The notes beneath the pieces were generated by a model. It did no database searches, had not been told where the DNA came from, and saw only the letters and a list, made by a program, of their open reading frames with translations. The position numbers were made by a program, and so were the translations under genes. From an uncultured Bacteroidales bacterium (lineage in GTDB: Bacteria > Bacteroidota > Bacteroidia > Bacteroidales > Paludibacteraceae), in contig CALCGR010000120.1 of the NCBI GenBank assembly GCA_937901025.1, positions 1 through 18,392 on the forward strand: a stretch of 18,392 nt of DNA, in the 5' to 3' direction. Positions 1 through 6,348 of the stretch are shown piece by piece. How positions within the stretch are numbered: the stretch's first letter is position 1; each line of letters opens with the position of its first letter.

Positions 1-97
1 CTTTGTAATTCGTCCATTTCTTCTCCAATGGACCCTGCGGAATCTTCGCCATTTCCGGCGTGATGATGTTCGCAGTTGCAGTTTTCTTTGTTGCCAT
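1..97 (-). CDS. sdhA: Succinate dehydrogenase/fumarate reductase flavoprotein subunit, N-terminal fragment
   Basis: Only the first 32 codons are present; the gene runs off the left edge. The ATG is at 97-95, and the peptide contains KIPQGPLEKKWTNYK. This resembles, from memory of the family, the N-terminal extension before the FAD-binding domain of Bacteroidota SdhA/FrdA, where a KIPEGPLAEKWTNYK-like stretch is typical. SdhA carries covalent FAD and interconverts succinate and fumarate on the cytoplasmic face of the membrane. It follows sdhC on the same strand after a 31-nt gap, the usual sdhC-sdhA-sdhB order, so sdhB is expected just outside the window. No strong Shine-Dalgarno is visible. 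The FAD-binding residues are outside the window, so the call rests on the N-terminal motif and gene order. Confidence 0.85.
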   Translation of the reverse strand, partial: MATKKTATANIITPEMAKIPQGPLEKKWTNYK

Positions 98-108
98 ATT
101 TCCAGTAT

Positions 109-131
109 TTAGTTATTAGTCGTTAGTTTTA
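109..131. repeat. Heptamer tandem repeat at the sdhC/sdhA junction
   Basis: Three tandem 7-bp units, TTAGTTA (109-115), TTAGTCG (116-122) and TTAGTTT (123-129), fill most of the gap between sdhC and sdhA. The last unit runs into the sdhC stop codon (TAA, 131-129 on the minus strand). The copies are imperfect, and chance cannot be excluded for this array alone. It is listed because two other junctions in the window carry comparable arrays. Confidence 0.6.
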
Positions 132-824
132 GAGCATTGCTTGTACACCCATACCGAGGTAGAAAAGAACGACGGTAACGAAGGGCAGCACTACCAAGGT
201 AGCGAAGATGGTACCAATCACTTTGATGCGTTTGAGCCAGATGAGGTTGCTCCAACCTAAGGTATGGAGAGCCGACCAGATACCGTGGTTCAAGTGCAAC
301 CACAAAGCAGCAAGCCAGATGAGGTACAGCACGCAAAGAACGATACTCCAAACCCCGTTGCCGGCAAACATAAACTTAACCAGTCCTGCACCGTCTTGAG
401 GATCAAAGGCACTGGTCTCAATCCCGGTCAGTTCCGCAAACTGCATCTTAAACCAGAAGTTAGCCAAGTGCAGCACCAGGAATCCGATTACGCAGATACC
501 CAGTACCAACATGTTCTTCGACTCCCAATCGACACCCTTCTGACGGGCGGTAACGGCATAACGGTCGTTGCCGCGGGCACGCAGGTTCTGGATGGTGAGA
601 TAAAAGGCATAGCAAAAGTGGACGAAGATTAAGAAAGCTAATCCTAACGTTCCTACAATCGCGTACCAGTTGGCTCCTAATACGGAGCAAATCCAGTTAT
701 AAGCCTCCTCCGAAAAAACCAAAGCCACGTTCATGCAGCCATGGAAGAGAAGGAAAAGAACCAGACATAAGCCGGTAATACTCATTACGAGTTTACGACC
801 AATAGATGAATCTTTTAACCACAT
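129..824 (-). CDS. sdhC: Succinate dehydrogenase/fumarate reductase cytochrome b subunit (b558 family)
   Basis: This 231-aa integral membrane protein anchors the SdhAB catalytic dimer and passes electrons between haem b and the quinone pool. About five hydrophobic helices can be read, near residues 12-36, 52-78, 104-125, 158-178 and 198-227. Histidines in or near helices at H28, H69, H119, H177/H180 and H187 are the candidate haem ligands expected of the dihaem b558 type. The N-terminus, with SSIGRKLVMSITGL and then LFHGCMN, is typical of the Bacteroidota/epsilonproteobacterial cytochrome b subunit. The start ATG at 824 is the only sensible one, lying about 70 nt downstream of a good promoter (899-930). 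It is the first gene of the operon, followed by sdhA. In anaerobic Bacteroidales this complex normally acts as a fumarate reductase, but direction cannot be read from sequence. Confidence 0.95.
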   Translation of the reverse strand: MWLKDSSIGRKLVMSITGLCLVLFLLFHGCMNVALVFSEEAYNWICSVLGANWYAIVGTLGLAFLIFVHFCYAFYLTIQNLRARGNDRYAVTARQKGVDWESKNMLVLGICVIGFLVLHLANFWFKMQFAELTGIETSAFDPQDGAGLVKFMFAGNGVWSIVLCVLYLIWLAALWLHLNHGIWSALHTLGWSNLIWLKRIKVIGTIFATLVVLPFVTVVLFYLGMGVQAML

Positions 825-834
825 AATAAAAATG

Positions 835-864
835 GATTTTTAAATGATGAATTTATAAATGATG
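835..864. repeat. Two imperfect 15-bp direct repeats in the sdhC leader
   Basis: Two adjacent 15-bp units, 835-849 (GATTTTTAAATGATG) and 850-864 (AATTTATAAATGATG), differ at a few positions. They lie in the untranslated leader of sdhC, a few bases ahead of the ATG on the minus strand. The region is AT-rich, so the repeat may have no function. Confidence 0.4.
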
Positions 865-898
865 TATTTAGTAATTGCTTTTTCCACAAATAGACGTG

Positions 899-930
899 CA
901 AAGATACGAAAATATTTGCATATATGCAAA
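899..930 (-). promoter_or_regulatory. Bacteroidota-type promoter of sdhCA(B)
   Basis: On the minus strand a TTTG -33 box (930-927) and a TATCTTTG -7 box (906-899, fitting TAnnTTTG) are separated by exactly 20 bp. This is the established primary-sigma promoter pattern of Bacteroides relatives. It predicts a start near 892 and a leader of about 70 nt before the sdhC ATG at 824. The -33 box is the right arm of the palindrome at 915-930 shared with the opposite promoter. Confidence 0.8.
915..930. promoter_or_regulatory. Perfect 16-bp palindrome joining two divergent -33 boxes
   Basis: TTTGCATATATGCAAA is a perfect inverted repeat. Its left TTTG is the -33 box of the rightward promoter and its right CAAA (TTTG on the minus strand) is the -33 box of the leftward promoter. 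The symmetry means polymerase cannot easily occupy both promoters at once. It could also serve as an operator for a dimeric regulator, but nothing in the window identifies one. Confidence 0.75.
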
Positions 931-946
931 AAAAGTTGTACTTTTG
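915..946 (+). promoter_or_regulatory. Bacteroidota-type promoter of the glucosaminidase-DUF721-mutS2 operon
   Basis: A TTTG -33 box (915-918) and a TACTTTTG -7 box (939-946, fitting TAnnTTTG) are separated by 20 bp. A start around 953 would leave a leader of only about 13 nt before the ATG at 966. It overlaps the divergent sdhC promoter by 16 bp. Confidence 0.8.
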
Positions 947-965
947 TAGCAAATTTTGAAGAAAG

Positions 966-1967
966 ATGAAAAAAATTGCCCTTTTTATTGCTATTTTGAG
1001 TGCGGGCACCCTCTTTGCCGCACAAAATGCCAAGTATTTGACCTACATTGCGCAATGGAAAAACGTTGCCCTTGAACAGCAGCAGGACTATGGTATTCCC
1101 GCTTGCATCACCTTAGCGCAAGGACTGCTGGAGTCTTCGGCAGGTCAGTCGGAACTGGCGCAAGAGGCCAATAACCATTTCGGCATCAAGTGCTCCAACG
1201 ACTGGTTGGGCGGTTCCTACTACTATGACGATGACCGCAAAGGCGAGTGCTTCCGCGTGTATAATAGTGCGGAGGAGAGCTTTGAGGACCACGCCCTGTT
1301 TTTACGTCGCGAACGCTATAAGTCGTTGTTCGAGTTGGATATCGTGGACTATCGCCGTTGGGCACAAGGTTTAAGTGCCTGCGGGTACGCTACCGATCCC
1401 AGTTATGCTACCAAACTCATCGCCATCATCGAGAACTATAGTCTCGATACGATTGCGGGACCGCAAGAGGCTACGGTAGCGCCTTCGATTATAGCCGAAC
1501 CGGCTGCGGTGGCTGTAGCGGCCACTCCGGTCGTGGTAGGGGTGGTGCCGAACGAAGCCGGCGAGATGTGGGTGGAACCCAAATCCGTAAGGGACGAGCG
1601 CAAAGCATTCTATGCTTCCCACCCGAAAGAGAAAGTCAACCATACTCCTTTTTATTTCGCGCGCGAAGGCGACACGTACGCTACCATCGCCTATCAACTC
1701 AATATGAAGGAGCGCACGCTCCGTCAATACAATGATGCCGAAGGACATATATTGAAGGAGGGCGACCGGATCTTTGTTACGAAAAAACCGCGTTATGTGA
1801 GGGGCGAGAAATCGCTCATGTGGGTGCACCCGGGCGAGACACTTTGGAGCATCAGTCAGCGGGAAGGATTGCAACTGCAAACGATTTACGAAGTGAACGG
1901 GTTAGACCCCTCCGTGAAGATCTTCAGAACGAGACAGCAGATTTATTTGGCAAAGCCAAAGAAATGA
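966..1967 (+). CDS. Secreted glucosaminidase (GH73-like) with two LysM domains
   Basis: This 333-aa peptidoglycan hydrolase is predicted to cut N-acetylglucosaminyl bonds in the periplasm. Residues 1-19 form a signal peptide (MKKIALFIAILSAGTLFAA). Residues 24-162 match the FlgJ/LytG-type glucosaminidase fold: LLESSAGQS carries the probable catalytic Glu56, followed by NNHFGIKC and later GYATDPSYATKL. An Ala/Pro/Val-rich linker (about 165-200) leads to two LysM peptidoglycan-binding repeats at about 228-272 (FAREGDTYATIAYQLN) and 285-330 (HPGETLWSISQREG). The ATG at 966 lies about 20 bp after the -7 box. The stop overlaps the next gene's ATG as ATGA, so it is translationally coupled to the DUF721 gene. 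Family and location are well supported; the exact bond cut is inferred from the family. Confidence 0.93.
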   Translation: MKKIALFIAILSAGTLFAAQNAKYLTYIAQWKNVALEQQQDYGIPACITLAQGLLESSAGQSELAQEANNHFGIKCSNDWLGGSYYYDDDRKGECFRVYNSAEESFEDHALFLRRERYKSLFELDIVDYRRWAQGLSACGYATDPSYATKLIAIIENYSLDTIAGPQEATVAPSIIAEPAAVAVAATPVVVGVVPNEAGEMWVEPKSVRDERKAFYASHPKEKVNHTPFYFAREGDTYATIAYQLNMKERTLRQYNDAEGHILKEGDRIFVTKKPRYVRGEKSLMWVHPGETLWSISQREGLQLQTIYEVNGLDPSVKIFRTRQQIYLAKPKK

Positions 1968-2248
1968 AGGGTAGTCAGAGTATCGGTGAGGCGTTGATGG
2001 ATTTCCTGAGGGAGAACCAACTGGAGCAACCTTTGTTGGAGCGAAGGGCGGTGGCGTTATGGGCAGAGTTGATGGGCTCGACAGTCGCTAACCTCACGCG
2101 TTCAGTGGATATAGAGAAGGGGGTACTCAAGGTCAAACTCAGCAGTTCCGCCCTACGCCAGCAGTTGTTTGAATGCCGTTTCGAGTTAGTCAAGAAGTTT
2201 AATCAGGCTTTAGGCGCCGAAGTAATCAAAGATGTCCGTCTATCCTGA
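1964..2248 (+). CDS. DUF721/DciA-like protein
   Basis: This 94-aa protein begins MKGSQSIGEALMDFLRENQL and continues with AVALWAELMG and then VLKVKLSSSALRQQLFEC. That pattern, a helix with a conserved Trp followed by a strand-helix block, is typical of DUF721, the family that includes the replicative-helicase loader/partner DciA. Bacteroidota members are usually about 95 aa and consist of this domain alone, so the length is normal. The ATG at 1964 overlaps the upstream stop as ATGA. The frame stays open back to 1820, but an upstream start would bury most of the N-terminus inside the glucosaminidase gene. Its last 17 nt overlap mutS2. A role in loading DnaB is inferred from the family, not shown here. 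Confidence 0.85.
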   Translation: MKGSQSIGEALMDFLRENQLEQPLLERRAVALWAELMGSTVANLTRSVDIEKGVLKVKLSSSALRQQLFECRFELVKKFNQALGAEVIKDVRLS

Positions 2249-4502
2249 TTCCATAGAACAGAAAATCGATTTCTCCCTTATCCGCAGTCAATTAGAGGGA
2301 GCATGCCTGTCCGTCTTAGGAAAGGAACGCGTTGCCGCTATCTCGTTTCTAACGAGTAGGGAAACCATCCTCTCGCTGCTGCGCGAGACGGAGGAACTGG
2401 GGCATATTATGACCGATGCCTCCTTGGATTTTCCAAGGGGCGAGATAGCCGATGTACGCGAGGCGGTCGGACGCATCCGGGTGGTAGGTCTCTACCTCAA
2501 CGAACAAGAACTCTTTGACCTTCGCAAGACCCTCGATTATGCGGGTCGACTGGACGACTTCTTCCGCCATTTAGATAAGCAACGTTTTCCCTTGTGGTAC
2601 AATGCCGAGCAGAGTCTTCCGCTCAAAGACATCCTACGGATGATTGATCGGGTGATTGACCGCTATGGTCAGCTATCGGATTCAGCATCCCCCGAATTGG
2701 CACGTATCCGCAAGGACTTACGGCAAGCGCAAGGCAGTGCTAACCGTGCCTTGATGGGCATCTTACGGCAAGCGCAAGCGGAAGGGATTGTAGATAAGGA
2801 TGTAGCACCCACGATGCGTGAGGGCCGATTGGTGATTCCCGTTCCGCCTGCCTATAAGCGGCGTTTAGGGGGGATCGTTCACGACGAGTCTGCTACGGGT
2901 AAGACCGTGTATGTAGAACCCCAACAGGTAGTGGAGGCCAATAACCGCATTCGCGAGTTAGAGGGCGAAGAAGGGCGCGAACGTATCCGTATCTTACAAG
3001 CCGTAAGCGGGATGTTACGCGACGAGATGCCGGCGATACACGAGGCGGAACAGCTGTTGGCACATGTGGATTTTGTGCGGGCAAAAGTGATGGTTGCCCA
3101 ACAACAGAAGGCGATTATGCCGCAACTCAGCGACCGACCTGTCATCGACCTCCGCCGGGCGGTGAATCCGGTTTTAGCGCAGAAAAAAGAGGTGGTACCG
3201 CTCGATATCAAACTGAAGGAAGAGAGTCGCGTCTTAGTCATCTCCGGACCGAATGCCGGTGGTAAATCCGTATGCTTGAAGACGGTGGGTCTGCTCCAGT
3301 ATATGCTGCAATGCGGATTGCTCGTTCCCGTACGGGAGGATAGTGAGATGAGTGTGTTTGAGCACCTGATGATTGATATCGGTGACGAGCAGTCGATGGA
3401 GGATGACCTGTCCACGTATTCCTCGCATCTGAAAAATATGAAGGCTTTTGTGCGCTATGCCGATCAGCATACGCTGCTGCTTATTGATGAGTTTGGTACA
3501 GGTACCGAACCGCTGTTGGGAGGTGCGATTGCCGAGGCGGTATTGACGCAGTTGGTGGCGCAGGGTGCCTTCGGTGTGATTACCACACACTATACGAATC
3601 TCAAACACTTTGCCGAGCAAACGGAGGGGGTACAGAACGGGGCGATGCTCTACGATAGGGGACAACTCAAGCCGCTGTTTGTACTCAGTCAAGGACAGGC
3701 AGGTAGCAGTTTCGCTATCGAGATTGCCCGTCAGATAGGTCTGCCGGAGACCATCATCCAACAAGCCACCGATCTGGTCGGGGAGGAGCATATCGATTAC
3801 GATAAGTCCTTGCAAGACATCGCGCGGGATAAGCGGTATTGGGAAAATAAACGGCAGAACATCCGCCAACGGGAGAAACACTTGGAGGAGAAGATTGCGT
3901 ATTACGAGACAGAGATAGCGGGGCTCAAGGCCAAGAAAAAAGAAGTCATGGCTAAGGCTCAAGAGGAGGCGGCTGAGTTACTCAAGCAGAGTAACGCTAC
4001 CATCGAGCGCACGATACGAGAAATCAAGGAATCCAAGGCGGACAAAGTGCGCACCCGCGAAGCACGGGCGAGGGTGGAGAGTTTAAAGTTGAGAGTTGAG
4101 AGTTTAGAGTTTAGAGATAAGAGTGTAGAGAAATCCGGCAAATCCGGAAATTCCGGAAAATCCGGATTGAAAGTGTTGCACGACTTCCGCGATTTGAAAC
4201 CGCTCTCAAAGACGATGGCGGTGCAGAACCCGACGGTGAGCAATACAATCCGTCAGCATAAGTTACGCTTTGAGCGTACCTTGGACTTGCGCGGGCTAAG
4301 GGCTGATGAGGCGTTGGAGCAGACGATTGCCTATATCGATGATGCCATCATGGTCGGTGCCGGTGAAGTGACGATCCTGCACGGTACGGGTACCGGAGCC
4401 CTCAAGCAACTGGTACGCGATTATCTAAAGAAACGCAAATTGGATTTCCGCGATGGGGATATTGACCACGGCGGTGCCGGCGTGACGATGGTCGATTGTT
4501 AG
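2232..4502 (+). CDS. mutS2: MutS2 ATPase/Smr endonuclease
   Basis: This 756-aa MutS-family protein lacks the mismatch-recognition domain. It acts on branched DNA and, in other bacteria, on collided ribosomes. Helical core segments (about 1-320) precede the ATPase: Walker A GPNAGGKS (339-346), signature region STYSSHLKNM (394-403), Walker B LLLIDE (415-420) and TTHYTNLKHF (451-460). A coiled coil spans about 520-610. The C-terminal Smr nuclease domain has LDLRG (684-688) and HGTGTG (717-722). Between coiled coil and Smr, residues 614-645 are encoded by two tandem repeat arrays (4079-4127 and 4131-4166). I see no KOW-like segment there, although many MutS2 proteins carry one at that point. The ATG at 2232 overlaps the DUF721 gene by 17 nt. 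The stop TAG overlaps the stop of the opposing gene. Confidence 0.95.
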   Translation: MSVYPDSIEQKIDFSLIRSQLEGACLSVLGKERVAAISFLTSRETILSLLRETEELGHIMTDASLDFPRGEIADVREAVGRIRVVGLYLNEQELFDLRKTLDYAGRLDDFFRHLDKQRFPLWYNAEQSLPLKDILRMIDRVIDRYGQLSDSASPELARIRKDLRQAQGSANRALMGILRQAQAEGIVDKDVAPTMREGRLVIPVPPAYKRRLGGIVHDESATGKTVYVEPQQVVEANNRIRELEGEEGRERIRILQAVSGMLRDEMPAIHEAEQLLAHVDFVRAKVMVAQQQKAIMPQLSDRPVIDLRRAVNPVLAQKKEVVPLDIKLKEESRVLVISGPNAGGKSVCLKTVGLLQYMLQCGLLVPVREDSEMSVFEHLMIDIGDEQSMEDDLSTYSSHLKNMKAFVRYADQHTLLLIDEFGTGTEPLLGGAIAEAVLTQLVAQGAFGVITTHYTNLKHFAEQTEGVQNGAMLYDRGQLKPLFVLSQGQAGSSFAIEIARQIGLPETIIQQATDLVGEEHIDYDKSLQDIARDKRYWENKRQNIRQREKHLEEKIAYYETEIAGLKAKKKEVMAKAQEEAAELLKQSNATIERTIREIKESKADKVRTREARARVESLKLRVESLEFRDKSVEKSGKSGNSGKSGLKVLHDFRDLKPLSKTMAVQNPTVSNTIRQHKLRFERTLDLRGLRADEALEQTIAYIDDAIMVGAGEVTILHGTGTGALKQLVRDYLKKRKLDFRDGDIDHGGAGVTMVDC
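4079..4127. repeat. Seven tandem heptamers inside mutS2 (GAGTTKA family)
   Basis: Seven contiguous 7-bp units start at 4079, 4086, 4093, 4100, 4107, 4114 and 4121. Copies 1, 4 and 5 are GAGTTTA; copies 2, 3, 6 and 7 are AAGTTGA, GAGTTGA, GAGATAA and GAGTGTA. They are read in frame as SLKLRVESLEFRDKSVE in the linker between the MutS2 coiled coil and the Smr domain. The same family, in the same codon phase, occurs in rimO at 14159-14186. Confidence 0.9.
4131..4166. repeat. Four tandem nonamers inside mutS2 (AAATCCGGA family)
   Basis: Four contiguous 9-bp units, AAATCCGGC, AAATCCGGA, AATTCCGGA and AAATCCGGA, start at 4131, 4140, 4149 and 4158. They encode the tripeptides KSG, KSG, NSG and KSG. 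The array directly follows the heptamer array and completes the low-complexity linker. A related array lies in the ABC-F gene at 7718-7753. Confidence 0.9.
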
Positions 4503-5224
4503 CGGTGCAGCAGGTAATGCAGTTTGAGCCGTAGTATGGTATAATCAATCAAAAGACGTTGAGATAGAGCGGCATTGTGTTTGCGGTGACGAAGAGTAGA
4601 GAAGAGGTGAGCCTCTTCTTTTTTATGCCGTTGAGAGGTGGTGGAGTGGGGATTGACTACGTAGTTGTATCCCAAGTAGGAAGCAATAGTATAAGAGGGT
4701 TTAAGTTTCCAAATGTCAACGGAGAAAACGACATCCTCGTATATCATCGATTCAAACAGGAGGTTATTTTTTTTCAGGAAATCCGTTCGATAGAGCCGCA
4801 TACAGGGGGAGGTGAACTGATGAAAATGGGAGGGTGTCCTTTCTACAATAATCTCGCCATTGGGCTTGACCCTCCGATAACCGCATTGGCAAAGGTCGCA
4901 AGTACCGATAGAAGCGAGTAACTGCTCCAAATAATCCGCATCAATATAGTCGTCTGCATCCACAAATGTGACGAACTCCGTTTGCGTTTGTCTTAATCCC
5001 TCATTTCGGGCTGTCGCTTGTCCGCTATGGGGGATTGTGAAGATATGGAAACGGGTATCTTGTCGAGCGAAGGCCTGTAAAATCGATTCGCTGCCGTCGG
5101 TGGAGCCGTCGTTCACCGCCACTACTTCCCAATCCTTGTAGGTCTGATTGGCAATCGAACTCAGGCACATGGGCAGATATTCGGCGGCGTTGTATATGGG
5201 GATGACAATACTTACTTTTGACAT
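4499..5224 (-). CDS. Family 2 glycosyltransferase
   Basis: This 241-aa cytoplasmic GT-A enzyme is predicted to add one sugar from a nucleotide-sugar donor to a growing glycan. It begins VSIVIPIYNAAEYL, followed by VNDGSTDGS (38-45; Asp39 is the usual nucleotide-binding residue), SGQATARNEGL (67-77), and FVDADDY (87-93), which holds the metal-binding DxD (Asp89-Ala-Asp91). YEDVVFS (162-168) provides the acidic pair commonly used as catalytic base. At 241 aa it is a short, single-domain GT2. It is the last gene of the minus operon and overlaps the upstream glycosyltransferase by 13 nt. Its TAA stop overlaps the mutS2 TAG (4499-4502). Donor and acceptor cannot be deduced. Confidence 0.92.
   Translation of the reverse strand: MSKVSIVIPIYNAAEYLPMCLSSIANQTYKDWEVVAVNDGSTDGSESILQAFARQDTRFHIFTIPHSGQATARNEGLRQTQTEFVTFVDADDYIDADYLEQLLASIGTCDLCQCGYRRVKPNGEIIVERTPSHFHQFTSPCMRLYRTDFLKKNNLLFESMIYEDVVFSVDIWKLKPSYTIASYLGYNYVVNPHSTTSQRHKKEEAHLFSTLRHRKHNAALSQRLLIDYTILRLKLHYLLHR
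4601..4624 (+). terminator. Intrinsic terminator for the mutS2 operon, inside the opposing GT2 gene
   Basis: GAAGAGG (4601-4607) and CCTCTTC (4612-4618) form a perfect 7-bp stem with loop TGAG, followed at once by six T residues (4619-4624). It lies about 100 nt past the mutS2 stop and points in the plus direction only, since no equivalent T-run serves the minus strand. It lies within codons for the KKEEAHLFST stretch of the opposing glycosyltransferase. Confidence 0.7.
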
Positions 5225-6348
5225 AACGATAAAAAGAGTTGTTCAAACTGCTGAGCCTGGTGTTGGCGGGTAAACTCGTCTTTATGTTGAACGTGTTGGC
5301 GGGTGACTCCCTGGGTGAGCCATTCCTGGTAGCGGGCTGAAATAAACTGTTTGATTTCCTCCACCGAGGTGGCGGCCAGTCCGGCATTTGTATATTTGAA
5401 GGCTTGCGCCAGACATTCGTTGTCCGACTCTACCAGTAGTTGCGGTTTCTCGACCCCTAACCCCTCAAAGAACTTGGTGGTCATTATCCCATGCGTTCCG
5501 TTGGGGGTCGCTTTTTGTCCTAAGATGAGCAGGATAGAGGCTTGCTGTAGGATGGTCTCTATTTGTTCCCGCGGTACATACTCGTGCAGCGTAAGGGAGA
5601 CGTGGTAGCGGGCAGCCATCTGTTGGAGCTGCTCGGCGCATTCGCTTCCCGTATAGAAATCCACGCGGATAGAAGGATTGTTTATTTCCGATAGGGCTTC
5701 AAAGAGCATTTGGGGATTGCGTCTTTTCAGGGAGTGCAATTGTCCCAAGTACACGATGCGGAAGGTAGAGGACAGCACATTAAGCGGATGGAGTTGCTGC
5801 TCATCGAACCCGTTATAGATACAATAGGTATGCTCGTTATAGGCTTGCAGCGTCTGTTGATGCCACGGGGAAACGGTGGTTACCGCGGCGGCTTGCCTGA
5901 GGACGCGATTGCGTTGACGCAGCATGTGACAATCGTATAGTCGTTTGACGATTTTGTCTAGGCACTTACAGGAAAGTGAGCGCCGGTAGAATCCCTCTTT
6001 GCCCCATTGCTCGCGTATGTCGCGCAAATCTACAAATAGCGGAACGTTTTTCTCCCGTGCCAAGCGAGCGGCTGTAGGTAGGGGAAAATAGTGATAGGTA
6101 GAGCAGAAAATCGCGTCGACGGGAGTGTCTTGTATCGTCTCTTGAAGATACTGATAATAGCGTTTTTCTCTGCCCTGACTCAAAACGTCTGCCCATCCGT
6201 CCCTACGAATAGATAGGGGTTCTGCAGCGAGTTGACAGTCCCATCCTTGTTGCGTAAGGTATTTCGCGAGACTCATCACCCGCGGCGAATAGGCGGGCGG
6301 TTCGATAGCCTCGCACAAAATGAGAAGATGACGTTTTATAGGTTGCAT
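5212..6348 (-). CDS. GT-B glycosyltransferase (GT4-like)
   Basis: This 378-aa protein has a two-Rossmann-domain layout. The N-terminal half starts LLILCEAIEPPAYSPRVMSLAKYL and includes VPLFVDLRDIREQW (102-115), as in GT4-type acceptor domains. The linker motif IYNGFD (177-182) is followed by FRIVYLGQL (196-204), the usual entry to the donor-binding domain. The C-terminal part has GIMTTKFFEGLGVEKPQLL (287-305), corresponding to the conserved K-[FY]-E nucleotide-sugar site. It overlaps both neighbours by 13 nt and sits between a deacetylase-like protein and a GT2, suggesting a small pathway for a surface glycan. No signal peptide is visible, so it should be cytoplasmic. The sugar specificity is unknown. 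Confidence 0.87.
   Translation of the reverse strand: MQPIKRHLLILCEAIEPPAYSPRVMSLAKYLTQQGWDCQLAAEPLSIRRDGWADVLSQGREKRYYQYLQETIQDTPVDAIFCSTYHYFPLPTAARLAREKNVPLFVDLRDIREQWGKEGFYRRSLSCKCLDKIVKRLYDCHMLRQRNRVLRQAAAVTTVSPWHQQTLQAYNEHTYCIYNGFDEQQLHPLNVLSSTFRIVYLGQLHSLKRRNPQMLFEALSEINNPSIRVDFYTGSECAEQLQQMAARYHVSLTLHEYVPREQIETILQQASILLILGQKATPNGTHGIMTTKFFEGLGVEKPQLLVESDNECLAQAFKYTNAGLAATSVEEIKQFISARYQEWLTQGVTRQHVQHKDEFTRQHQAQQFEQLFLSLCQK

Noticed and set aside
1820..1963. In-frame 5' extension of the DUF721 gene
   Set aside because: It would lie wholly inside the glucosaminidase gene and adds 48 residues unlike the family. The ATG at 1964 with ATGA coupling gives the normal length.
3234..3962. 242-aa open frame antisense to mutS2
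   Set aside because: No recognisable domain, no promoter or start context, and fully opposite a motif-complete mutS2.
4079..4127. Classical phase-variation tract in mutS2
   Set aside because: A 7-bp step would shift the frame, but the units are degenerate, with only one identical adjacent pair, so frequent slippage is unlikely. It is kept as a repeat-insertion finding instead.
4435..4498. Terminator for the minus operon just beyond the GT2 stop
   Set aside because: A GC-rich imperfect inverted repeat exists around 4465-4485, but it is poorly paired and lacks a T-run in the minus direction.
4577..4921. 114-aa plus-strand frame after mutS2
   Set aside because: Antisense to the GT2 gene and interrupted transcriptionally by the terminator at 4601-4624.
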